Shown here: positions 29,773 to 36,790 of the stretch, one piece after another
How positions within the stretch are numbered: the stretch's first letter is position 1
Layout: every line of letters begins with the position of its first letter
NCBI RefSeq assembly: GCF_000429085.1
Contig: NZ_AUBE01000037.1
Coordinates: 1-36,790 of the forward strand
Direction: 5' to 3'
DNA length: 36,790 bases
From: Streptomyces flavidovirens DSM 40150
GTDB lineage: Bacteria > Actinomycetota > Actinomycetes > Streptomycetales > Streptomycetaceae
Notes under the pieces: generated by a model
Database searches by the model: none
What the model was told of the DNA's origin: nothing
What the model saw: only the letters and a program-made list of their open reading frames with translations
Made by a program: the position numbers and the translations under genes

Positions 29773-30746
29773 GTCTCTCCAAAGACTGATGACGGAAAAC
29801 GGCCCAGCGTCCGGGCGACGGGGCCATCACTCGTCCAGCTCAACGAGACAACCGGCACGGAGATACGACGGATGGACCGTCATTCAGTGCTACATGCCGA
29901 CAAGGGGATGAGCTCGGGCGGCAGACGCGCGGTACCGAGGCCCCACCAGCAGGGGCCTTATGTATGGCGATGAACGTGCGTTAGGGCTCTGCTCCACTTG
30001 TGTGGGGCTGGGCTCGTGTGCTGACGCGTGCTTCCGGCCAGAGGAGCCTGGCCTGTGCAGTACTGGATCAGCTGTAGCCGGAGACCACAGTGTCGGAAGA
30101 ACTGCAAAAGAAGATTGCACGCTCCACAGGCCCTTTGAGCCGTACCCGTCCTGCGACCGACGACGAGTGACCGAGCGGAACGATCACCTAGCAAATCGAG
30201 GCTCCCTAAGATCCCCGACAGCGTCAGCCACTCAATGCGCGGTGCGCTCGCTGGACGGAGTGGGATCGCCACGATTGCGGGAGGCCACTTACCCGCAGGG
30301 GTAGGCCCTCTTTACACCCGGCCACCCGGCCATCGGCACAAACACCTTCGACACGCTCTTCCGGCCCACCGGGCGCACGATGCCGACGCGCCGTCAGGAC
30401 CGGACTCACCACGAGGCCTTCGAGGTCGACGGCATCGCCACTCATCCGCGATGCGGTATATCAATGCGGCCCACCCACAGCGCACCGCGAAGCTCGCGCG
30501 GTGACCCAGGTCAACGCGGGTCTCAGGCCGGGGCACTACTCAGGCGGTCGAGAATGGTGGCGGCTGGACGGGCGGCGAGCGAAGCCGGCGTCGGGCGGAC
30601 AGCGGGTACTTGTCGTCACGCCCACCGCTGGGGGGCTCACCCAGACGGAGTGGGCGCGGACTGTGTGACGAGTTGGCAGTGGAACTTTTCCCGCGACGCG
30701 CCCGTGAGCCAAGGGGTGAAGGAGTGGACCCAACCTGCGGTTACTG
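29773..30746. other. Long region without a confident gene
   Basis: Several frames of 60-125 codons are open on both strands but show no motif, ribosome binding site or steady codon bias. The first 100-150 bases after 29773 should hold the chaplin promoter. The stretch looks like decayed DNA between islands. Confidence 0.4.
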
Positions 30747-30767
30747 TGAGTAGATATTGATTACTCA
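30747..30767. promoter_or_regulatory. Operator-like inverted repeat before the LodA operon
   Basis: TGAGTA (30747-30752) and TACTCA (30762-30767) are exact inverse complements around the A+T-rich spacer GATATTGAT. It lies about 20 bases before the first start (30785) in an otherwise GC-rich region, fitting a regulator site overlapping a promoter. Confidence 0.4.
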
Positions 30768-30784
30768 AAGTTAGGAAACGGTGC

Positions 30785-31676
30785 GTGGACCTCGCTGACA
30801 TCACGTCCGTCAGTACCCACCTCGCCATCGGCACCCCCCGGCTCGGCAACAGCCCCAAGGCCCACCGGCGGATCGAACGGCAGGCCGCGCGGGCCGACAG
30901 GTGGACGGAACTCACCGACCTGCCGGGAGAGGCAGCCGCCCACTGGACCGTGCACGTGGCGAACCGCAAGGCCGCCTCCCTGATATTCACCGGGGCAACC
31001 CCGCAACAAGGGGGCGGCGGCCTCGTCATCGATCCGGGCGCCTGGCCGCTGCGCAGGCCCGGAGAGCGGCACCTGCTCGACGGCGGGCGCTTCGCGAGGG
31101 CGGCCGTACCCCTCGGGGAGCTGCGGACCGATGACGCCGGGCAACTGCTCGTGCTCGGCGGCACCGGAGTCGCCGGGTCTCCCACCAGGGAGCCTTGCAC
31201 GGCCTTCGCCGACAGCGACGGCTGGTGGGATGACACGTGGACAGGCCCGTGAACGCCGATATCCACATCCGAGGGCGGGCCCCGGTCCGCGCGCGGCGCG
31301 GCTGGGTGGTCATCGCTCTGCCGGAGTTCGCGCCCATCCTGGAGGACCCCGTCCCCCTGTGGGATCTGCTCGTCAACCGGTTTGGCAGGACGGGTGACGG
31401 CGAGCGGCCTGCTCCCCCGACGGCGCGGCTGCGCTGCTGCTCGACATCGTCCTGCTGCACAGCGTCACCGACCAGGATGACTCGCTGCGAAATCCCCGCG
31501 CGGACGACGTCACCAAGGCCGCGATCGCGCTCGCCCCGGGAGAGGAGCGCACGCCGGAGGCCAGACCAGGACCCAAGGCCAGGCTCTGCTCCCCCGCGGC
31601 CCCGCTGGGCCACGCCGAGCATCCTCGTTACCGCACCCAGCCCACCACCGAGTCGAACCGCCCCAGAAGGAGTTGA
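30785..31676 (+). pseudogene. LodA-like N-terminal domain copy, frameshifted
   Basis: From GTG 30785 the frame reads ITSVSTHLAIGTPRLGNSPK, HWTVHVANRKAASLIFTGAT, PLGELRTDDAGQLLVLGGTG and DSDGWWDDTWTGP, collinear with the first ~200 residues of the complete LodA-like protein downstream (SVEIHPRIGIARVGNSDAFF; ANKKAAAKS; SLGELRTDQSGHLLVLGSSG; DNDGWYDTSSDG). A TGA at 31250 interrupts; the next frame gives GRAPVRARRGWVVIALPEFA and PILEDPVPLWDLLVNRFG, equivalent to residues 215-250. A third frame (LLLDIVLLHSVTDQDDSLRN) ends at 31676. The catalytic region with the quinone residues is absent. A broken paralogue or vestigial subunit. Confidence 0.7.
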
Positions 31677-31678
31677 GG

Positions 31679-32710
31679 ATGACCCTGACCGTCGAAGCGT
31701 CGACCACCGTCGACAGCCTGATGTGCGTCGAGGAGTCGCAGCAGGACGTTCGCTGGCTCAAGCAGATGCTCCAGCACGCGGTGAACCTCGAGTTCGCCAC
31801 GATCCCGCCCTATCTCTATGCGCTGTGGTCCGTGAAGGACCGCAGCTCGGACGCCGCCGGCGTGTTGCAAGGCATCGCGTGGCAGGAGATGTTCCACATG
31901 GGCCTGGCCTGCAACCTGCTCTCCGCGATCGGAGAGGATCCGGCCATCGCACCCCCAAGCTACCCGGGTGGCCTGCCAGGCAAGGTCAAGCCAGACCTGA
32001 AGAACATCAGACTGGAGGGCCTGAAGGCCGAGCCGGAGGATCCGGACGACATCCTGCGGGTCTTCATGGAGATCGAGGCCCCGGAGAAGCCGCTCGCGCT
32101 GTGGGCTGATGAGCCGACCTACCCGACGATCAAAGCCTTCTACGACGCCATCAGGAAGTGCTTCACACCGGACCGACGCGATCTCATCAAGCCCAACCGG
32201 CCGCAGGCCACCGGGTGGATCGGCGGCGACCGGCTGTTCGAGATCACGGATCGGGAAAAGGCCGCCGAGGCCATCGATCTGATCAGCGAACAGGGCGAGG
32301 GAGCCGGTGAGCTGCCACTTGAGACGCCGCGCTCGGGCGAGAAATCCCATTACTACCGATTCGCCGAGCTCTGGCACGGCCGAGCGCTGAGCTACAACGC
32401 CGGCGCCAAGAAACTGGAGTTCGGCGGCGCGCGGATCGTGCGCCCCGCGGTGCACCCGCTCGGCCGGGTGCCGGTTGGCGGCTGGCATGACGTCAGCCCC
32501 GAACTGCGGCACGAACTCAACGCCGTGAACGCCGAGTACGGCGCGATGCTCAAGGCGTTGCGCCGGGTCTGGAGCACCGAGCAGGCACCGCTCAAGGCGA
32601 GCATCGATGCCATGATCCGGCTCGACGACGCCGCGAAGAAGCTGATCGAGTGTCAGTCCGGGGCCGTTTGCGGCCCGGAGTTCCTGAGTCCGCGAGGGAG
32701 TGCGGCATGA
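31679..32710 (+). CDS. Ferritin-like VioB/RebD-type (iminophenyl-pyruvate dimer synthase domain) protein, 343 aa
   Basis: A four-helix ferritin-like fold with candidate metal ligands Glu38 (HAVNLEFATIPPYLYALWS), Glu70 and His73 (IAWQEMFHMGLACNLLSAIG), Glu204 (LISEQGEGAGE) and His224/Glu230/His233 (SHYYRFAELWHGR). The motif set is that of the ferritin-like domain at the C-terminus of VioB and RebD, which couple two imine molecules formed by an amino-acid oxidase; here the domain stands alone. ATG 31679 has a strong AAGGAG six bases before it. Its stop overlaps the LodA start (ATGA), so both are made together. Probable role: process the oxidised amino-acid product, or cofactor-related oxidation chemistry; substrate not known. 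Confidence 0.82.
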   Translation: MTLTVEASTTVDSLMCVEESQQDVRWLKQMLQHAVNLEFATIPPYLYALWSVKDRSSDAAGVLQGIAWQEMFHMGLACNLLSAIGEDPAIAPPSYPGGLPGKVKPDLKNIRLEGLKAEPEDPDDILRVFMEIEAPEKPLALWADEPTYPTIKAFYDAIRKCFTPDRRDLIKPNRPQATGWIGGDRLFEITDREKAAEAIDLISEQGEGAGELPLETPRSGEKSHYYRFAELWHGRALSYNAGAKKLEFGGARIVRPAVHPLGRVPVGGWHDVSPELRHELNAVNAEYGAMLKALRRVWSTEQAPLKASIDAMIRLDDAAKKLIECQSGAVCGPEFLSPRGSAA

Positions 32711-34944
32711 AGCAGATGACCATCAAGGACGTTCATTCGGTGGAAATCCACCCCCGGATCGGCATCGCAAGGGTGGGCAACAGCGACGCGTTTTTCGTCG
32801 GCCCGGAGATCCCCGGAGTGCCGCCGGCCCCAGACGAGGGCGAGTTCAAGGACAAGGAGGGGAAGCTCAAGAAGCAGGCGGCCAGATTCCGCTGCTTCGG
32901 GTACAACGCGGATCGCGACCAGTACATCGAACTCACCCACCAGAGCGGCGTGTCGATCAAGTGGACGGTGGAGCTTGCGAACAAGAAAGCCGCAGCCAAG
33001 TCGTACTCCGATTCCGGGCAACTACGGAACGCGTACATGACAAAGGAGCGGCACCTCCTGCACATCGCACCCCCACCGCAGCATGTCCACGGCGCCCGCC
33101 AGCGCGCGCCGTTCCAAGAGGCCAGCATCAGGTTCAAGAGCAAGGACCTGAGGTCCACCTACGAAGCGAAGGTTTCGCTGGGCGAGCTGCGGACCGACCA
33201 AAGCGGGCACCTGCTCGTCCTCGGCAGCTCGGGCGCGGCGGGCACACCACTGCCGGACAAACCCGAACCAGCCGAGATCTTCGACAACGACGGCTGGTAT
33301 GACACTTCCTCGGACGGCCGGGTCCAAGCCGAGATCACGCTCACCGGACATCCGAAGCCGTTCGAGGCGGCAGCCTGGGTCATCGTCGCGCCACCGAAAT
33401 TCGCGCCGCAGCTGGACAACCCGATCACGCTCTGGGACAGACTCAACGACGTGTTCGCCCCCGAGAGCCCCGAGATCAACGGCAAGAGAGTCCCCGCCAA
33501 CATCCCGGAATTTCCCTCCTACACCCGGGACATCCACCCCATCCTTCACCGCGCCGGCGCCATGAAGTGGCTTTACCGCGAGGCCGGCGGCAGCACCCAC
33601 CAACGTTGGGAGAAGCCCTACTACGGTGCCTACCAGCGCCGGAAGATCTTCGCCCGACTGCGCAGCCCGTACGACCAGGAGGCGGGCGGCGACATGCCGG
33701 AACTCGCCGGGCGCGCCAATGGTGGCCACCTGACCCGGATCCAGTACGAGATCATGCGCAAGTGGCGCGACGGCCAGTTCCTACGGGACTGGGACGTCAG
33801 GATCCCGCAGTACAACACGATCACGCCCGAAGGCCTGGACCGGGCCGCACTGGAAGCCTGCGTCGGCGGCTCCTTCAACCCCGGCATCGAGGTAGGCCAG
33901 TTCGTCACAGAAAAGAACAACTGGGCCAGCCCGTTCGTCTTTGCCGACACGGTCAAACCCGGCGACGTCACCGCTCGGATGGCCGTTCCCTGGCAGTCGG
34001 ACTTCCATGCCTGCGCCGAGACCTGGTGGCCGGTGCCACGACCGATCCACGTGATCCCCACGGGCGCGAGCGAGTACCGGGCCTGGGCGAACAACATCAA
34101 GAGCAACAAAGACATGGTCGACCACTGGCACAAGCTCGGCTTCGTCCTGGATCAGGGCACCGGGCGCTATCTGGAAGTCGGCCGTACGCTCGGGCTGGAG
34201 AAGCCGACCAGTTGGATCGACCTCCCCGACCAGTGGTCCGAGGTCTTCGTCGCCGCGCCGTCGTCCGGCGACGGAGAAGACGGCGCCTGGCTGCGACCGG
34301 AGCAGCTGGCCGGCACCGATCTGCTGCTGTACGGACGCGGTGAGCCCGCCAGCGGCCGTTCGCAAACCTGGCCGTTCTGGCTGACCGAGCTGGACCGGGC
34401 ACTCTCCATCGAGCTGCGCTGCGCCGATCCCACCGCGCTGTCGTTGAGCCTGAGGACTCCCCTGGGGCCGGACCTGCAGCTGGACGACCCTCGGCTGGCG
34501 GTCACCCGGCACGCCAACGGAGTGTCAATGCACCTCGAGTTGCCCGTCCCGGTCATCGCCGAGCGCCGCTGCGGCGCCGGCTACTGGCAGCTGCACATCA
34601 CGGCCGCCGACCGTCCTAGGAAAATCCCGTACCAGGTCACAGCGACCACCGAGTCAGATGTCAAGCTCGACCTCGGGGTGCTCAACCAGGCCCAGGACGC
34701 CGCCACGGACGTCGAAGCCGTGTTCGGCGGCTCGCCGCTGTCCGACGTGCAGCTGAGCCTGCGGCCGATTCTGGCAGGCGGCGAGGGAGACGCGGTCCAG
34801 TGGGCTGAGGTCGAGCCGGGGCGCGACGGCCCCACCGCCCTCGACGCCGACGCGCGGTGGTCGCGTGTGCGGGCAGTGGCGACCTCTCCGCTCGGGCACC
34901 CGTTCGTCCGCGAGCGGTTCTCGGCAGCCGGCGAGGATCTGTGA
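32707..34944 (+). CDS. LodA/GoxA-family CTQ-dependent amino-acid oxidase, 745 aa
   Basis: The N-terminus SVEIHPRIGIARVGNSDAFF and FVGPEIPG is the family signature. LGELRTDQSGHLLVLGSSGA, DNDGWYDTSSDG, WVIVAPPKFAPQLDNPITLW and SYTRDIHPILHRA follow. The catalytic half has ALEACVGGSFNPGIEVGQF (Cys385) and RMAVPWQSDFHACAETWWPV (Trp429), the likely Cys and Trp that make the cysteine-tryptophylquinone cofactor. Known members oxidise lysine (LodA) or glycine (GoxA) with O2 to give H2O2. No signal peptide. Starts at ATG 32707, overlapping the ferritin-like gene, and its end overlaps the LodB-type gene (GTGA). The C-terminal ~200 residues (beta-rich, VTRHANGVSMHLELPVPVIA) extend beyond the quinone region. 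Substrate unknown. Confidence 0.88.
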   Translation: MKQMTIKDVHSVEIHPRIGIARVGNSDAFFVGPEIPGVPPAPDEGEFKDKEGKLKKQAARFRCFGYNADRDQYIELTHQSGVSIKWTVELANKKAAAKSYSDSGQLRNAYMTKERHLLHIAPPPQHVHGARQRAPFQEASIRFKSKDLRSTYEAKVSLGELRTDQSGHLLVLGSSGAAGTPLPDKPEPAEIFDNDGWYDTSSDGRVQAEITLTGHPKPFEAAAWVIVAPPKFAPQLDNPITLWDRLNDVFAPESPEINGKRVPANIPEFPSYTRDIHPILHRAGAMKWLYREAGGSTHQRWEKPYYGAYQRRKIFARLRSPYDQEAGGDMPELAGRANGGHLTRIQYEIMRKWRDGQFLRDWDVRIPQYNTITPEGLDRAALEACVGGSFNPGIEVGQFVTEKNNWASPFVFADTVKPGDVTARMAVPWQSDFHACAETWWPVPRPIHVIPTGASEYRAWANNIKSNKDMVDHWHKLGFVLDQGTGRYLEVGRTLGLEKPTSWIDLPDQWSEVFVAAPSSGDGEDGAWLRPEQLAGTDLLLYGRGEPASGRSQTWPFWLTELDRALSIELRCADPTALSLSLRTPLGPDLQLDDPRLAVTRHANGVSMHLELPVPVIAERRCGAGYWQLHITAADRPRKIPYQVTATTESDVKLDLGVLNQAQDAATDVEAVFGGSPLSDVQLSLRPILAGGEGDAVQWAEVEPGRDGPTALDADARWSRVRAVATSPLGHPFVRERFSAAGEDL

Positions 34945-36005
34945 CGCTGCTCGCTGGACGGCCAGTTTCCGGACGGCCGATCGACGTGGCGGTGCTCGGT
35001 GGCGGGCCAGCAGGCGCCAGCGTGGCCTGCCGGCTGGCCTGTGCGGGTGCGGTCGTCGTCCTGGTGGACGACGGCCGCACGCCATGGTCGCCGGTCGGTC
35101 AGCAGCTGGCGTCCTCGGCCTTCCCGCTACTACAGGCACTCGGCGTCGCGGAAGAATTCAGCGCCGGCGCCGTCCAAGTGCAAGAAAGCCGCAGCGCCTG
35201 GGTCGGAGATGAGATGGACCGCCGGCACGGCCTCGCGAACCCGTACGGCCCAGCATGGGCCGTCGACCGCGCTCGGCTGGACCCACTGCTGCGCGCCGCC
35301 GCCATACGGGCAGGCGCCCGCCTGGTGCTCGGCCGGGCCAGGACCGAACGCACGGCAGACGGCAGCTGGACGGTAATCGTGGACGGCGTCGCGCTGTGCC
35401 GGGCACCCGTGATCGTCGACGCCTCCGGATCCGCACGACGGTTCTCCCGCGAACTGCTGACGTGGAACCGACTGGACCGGATGCGCTGCTCGGTGTGGCA
35501 CACCCGGCCCGGCCTGGCCGGTCAGCAGTCCTGGTCACTGGTCGAGGCGTCCCCGGACGGATGGTGGTACTCAGCGCCCACACCTCAGCCCGGCCAGCTG
35601 ACCGTGCTGCGCGTCGAGAACCCGGCTGGCCACGACCGGCCCGTGCCGCCGCCATACACCGCACACCGGCTGGGTGGCGCGCACCTGCCCAGGCCCACCG
35701 CCCTGCGGACCGCACTGGTCGGCTGCGCGCACCGGCCGTGGTCCCCCGGCGTCGTCGCCGCGGGAGATGCGGCGATGTCCGTTGATCCGCTCTCCTCCTC
35801 CGGCCTACGGCACGCCCTGGAGCTCGCGGAGCCAGCCGCAGCTGCGGCGCGCGCGCTGGTGGACGGGGACGTGGGCGCGGCCGAGGGATACGCCACGCTG
35901 CTCCGCACGGCGTTCACCCGGCATCTGACCGAGCGCCGGCAAGTGCTGTCTGCCGCCTCGCGCTTCCGGGACCTACCGTTCTGGGCCAGCCGGATCGGCC
36001 GTTAA
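34941..36005 (+). CDS. LodB-type FAD-dependent flavoprotein (CTQ maturation), 354 aa
   Basis: The FAD Rossmann motif is DVAVLGGGPAGASVACRLA (Gly20-25), the second FAD-binding motif VVAAGDAAMSVDPLSSSGLR (Gly275-Asp276), and GWWYSAPTPQPGQL (208-220) is shared with LodB/GoxB and halogenase-like monooxygenases. LodB proteins are needed to form the tryptophylquinone in LodA. GTG 34941 overlaps the LodA stop (GTGA); the frame is open further upstream inside lodA but those starts are unlikely. A typical Lys for halogenase activity is not evident. It is the last gene of the operon; 36006 onward carries no clear continuation. Confidence 0.85.
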   Translation: MTLLAGRPVSGRPIDVAVLGGGPAGASVACRLACAGAVVVLVDDGRTPWSPVGQQLASSAFPLLQALGVAEEFSAGAVQVQESRSAWVGDEMDRRHGLANPYGPAWAVDRARLDPLLRAAAIRAGARLVLGRARTERTADGSWTVIVDGVALCRAPVIVDASGSARRFSRELLTWNRLDRMRCSVWHTRPGLAGQQSWSLVEASPDGWWYSAPTPQPGQLTVLRVENPAGHDRPVPPPYTAHRLGGAHLPRPTALRTALVGCAHRPWSPGVVAAGDAAMSVDPLSSSGLRHALELAEPAAAAARALVDGDVGAAEGYATLLRTAFTRHLTERRQVLSAASRFRDLPFWASRIGR

Positions 36006-36145
36006 CCAGTCCTTCGTTGCGCAGAGGAGCCGATGTGTTCGAGTCGGTCCGTCGGAGCCTCGCGCGGCATCAAGCCGCCGCGCGAGGAGCGGTGCATCGA
36101 GCGCTCCCGGCCACCGCCCATCCCTCAGCGACTGCCAGAGGACGA
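36006..36145. other. Downstream region, no gene seen
   Basis: Bases after the LodB-type gene. Frames here are open but without motifs. The region from 36600 to the window end (36790) is also without a recognised gene and lower in G+C, as often seen near IS ends or promoters. Confidence 0.35.
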
Positions 36146-36400
36146 TCACGGCCCGGACGGCACAAGTGTGCTGATCGGGGTCTCGTAGCCGCAGCGGGCC
36201 TTGCGCCGGGCCGGGACCGCGGGGAGGCCCTGGGCGCTATCAAGCGGTCGGAGGCGAGCGAAGAGCCCGGCGTGCACAGTGGGGACGGCGTCGACGCGGA
36301 GGCTGTAGCCCTGCCGCGCCGCACGGATTTCCAGGACGTCGTCCCCGATCTTGAACTGGGTCTTCGTCTCGTCCAGCACCAGTTTCCGGTCCTTGGTCAA
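36146..36400 (-). CDS. Possible hypothetical protein, 84 aa
   Basis: A TTG at 36400 with GAGGAG four bases before it starts TKDRKLVLDETKTQFKIGDD, VLEIRAARQGYSLRVDAVPT and VHAGLFARLRPLDSAQGLPA. The first 45 residues look like a real beta-rich protein; the rest is less convincing. No family is recognised and it could be a fragment of a larger, lost gene. Confidence 0.3.
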   Translation of the reverse strand: MTKDRKLVLDETKTQFKIGDDVLEIRAARQGYSLRVDAVPTVHAGLFARLRPLDSAQGLPAVPARRKARCGYETPISTLVPSGP

Positions 36401-36790
36401 GGAGCTCCTCGTACCGGTGGCGCGTGATGCTTCTGACCTTCGTGCTCGCGGGCATCGGGCCCACCCCTGTACGCCGGGGCGCCAGCTCTCCCACCGTCGG
36501 CGACAAGCCCCGACTTCTCTGCGCGAGCGTCAACGCGCCGTCGGATCCACGGCAGCTACAGGCCAAAGCGTCGGTGTAGTACGGGCCTTCCAACTCAGGT
36601 TCTGAGAGGTCGTTTTCATCTTGAGCGTCATCTCTTAGGGCGGTTTGCGCTTCTCGATGAGGTGTTGCTGGTGGGGCTGTAGTTGTGGTTATGCGTGGTG
36701 AGGCCAGTGGTGTGTCAGATGGGGCGAGATCCTGCTTGCGCCTGTCTCATTCCAGGACGCCAGATCTGTCCCGTGCTTCGACACGGCGGG

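Noticed and set aside
30224..30760. Several 60-125-codon frames before the LodA operon
   Set aside because: No start signals, motifs or consistent third-position G/C bias.
36660..36790. Possible start of a transposase (plus strand, ATG near 36691)
   Set aside because: Only about 30 codons are visible and no family signature could be recognised before the window ends.

Overview
The base composition (about 70% G+C, strong third-position G/C in the real genes), GTG/TTG starts, chaplin-type surface proteins, XRE plus DUF5753 regulators and actinobacterial IS types point to a Streptomyces. The window is an accessory region such as a chromosome arm or large plasmid. It is rich in IS remnants, frameshifted genes and duplicated blocks, and holds several small specialised-metabolism modules. 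No rRNA, tRNA or CRISPR array was seen.

Layout. 1-4.7 kb: start of an IS701-type transposase (minus), a conserved hypothetical gene, a decayed sliding-clamp (DnaN) paralogue, a regulator/membrane-protein pair and small accessory genes, two of them damaged. 4.9-6.8 kb: a translationally coupled SDR plus ketoacyl-synthase-III pair. 7.0-9.6 kb: a minus-strand regulatory cluster (DUF6879-like, XRE-DUF5753, three small proteins), cut at its upstream end by an IS21 remnant. 10.3-13.55 kb: a terpene operon (polyprenyl diphosphate synthase and two class I terpene synthases), bracketed by a ~230-bp direct repeat. 13.95-16.4 kb: a truncated, frameshifted IS21 element. 16.4-18.9 kb: a small-secretome islet with two chaplin-like proteins, an exported cold-shock-domain protein and a proline-rich secreted peptide. 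19.1-20.6 kb: a coiled-coil protein coupled to a multi-pass membrane protein. 20.9 kb: IS110 remnant. 21.7-25.1 kb: a Tat-exported berberine-bridge-type oxidase and a DAO-family flavoenzyme. 25.1-26.1 kb: an IS5-family element with intact ends but a broken transposase. 26.5-29.8 kb: a secreted four-cysteine peptide, integrase pieces, a third chaplin-like gene, a complete tyrosine recombinase, a truncated gcvH and a genuine short chaplin. 30.8-36.0 kb: a LodA/LodB-type (quinone-cofactor oxidase) operon with a ferritin-like VioB/RebD-family enzyme and a decayed LodA N-terminal copy in front.

How genes work together. In the terpene operon the prenyl synthase should supply the diphosphate substrate for both cyclases; the cyclases overlap by ATGA. 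In the LodA operon the flavoprotein (LodB type) should mature the tryptophylquinone of the oxidase, and the ferritin-like enzyme overlaps the oxidase gene by ATGA, so it probably acts on the oxidase's imine/keto product or on the same pathway. This last operon and the chaplin-like secreted family, which carries the two chaplin signatures in swapped order, are the most interesting content. Family assignments are from motif recognition without any database search.
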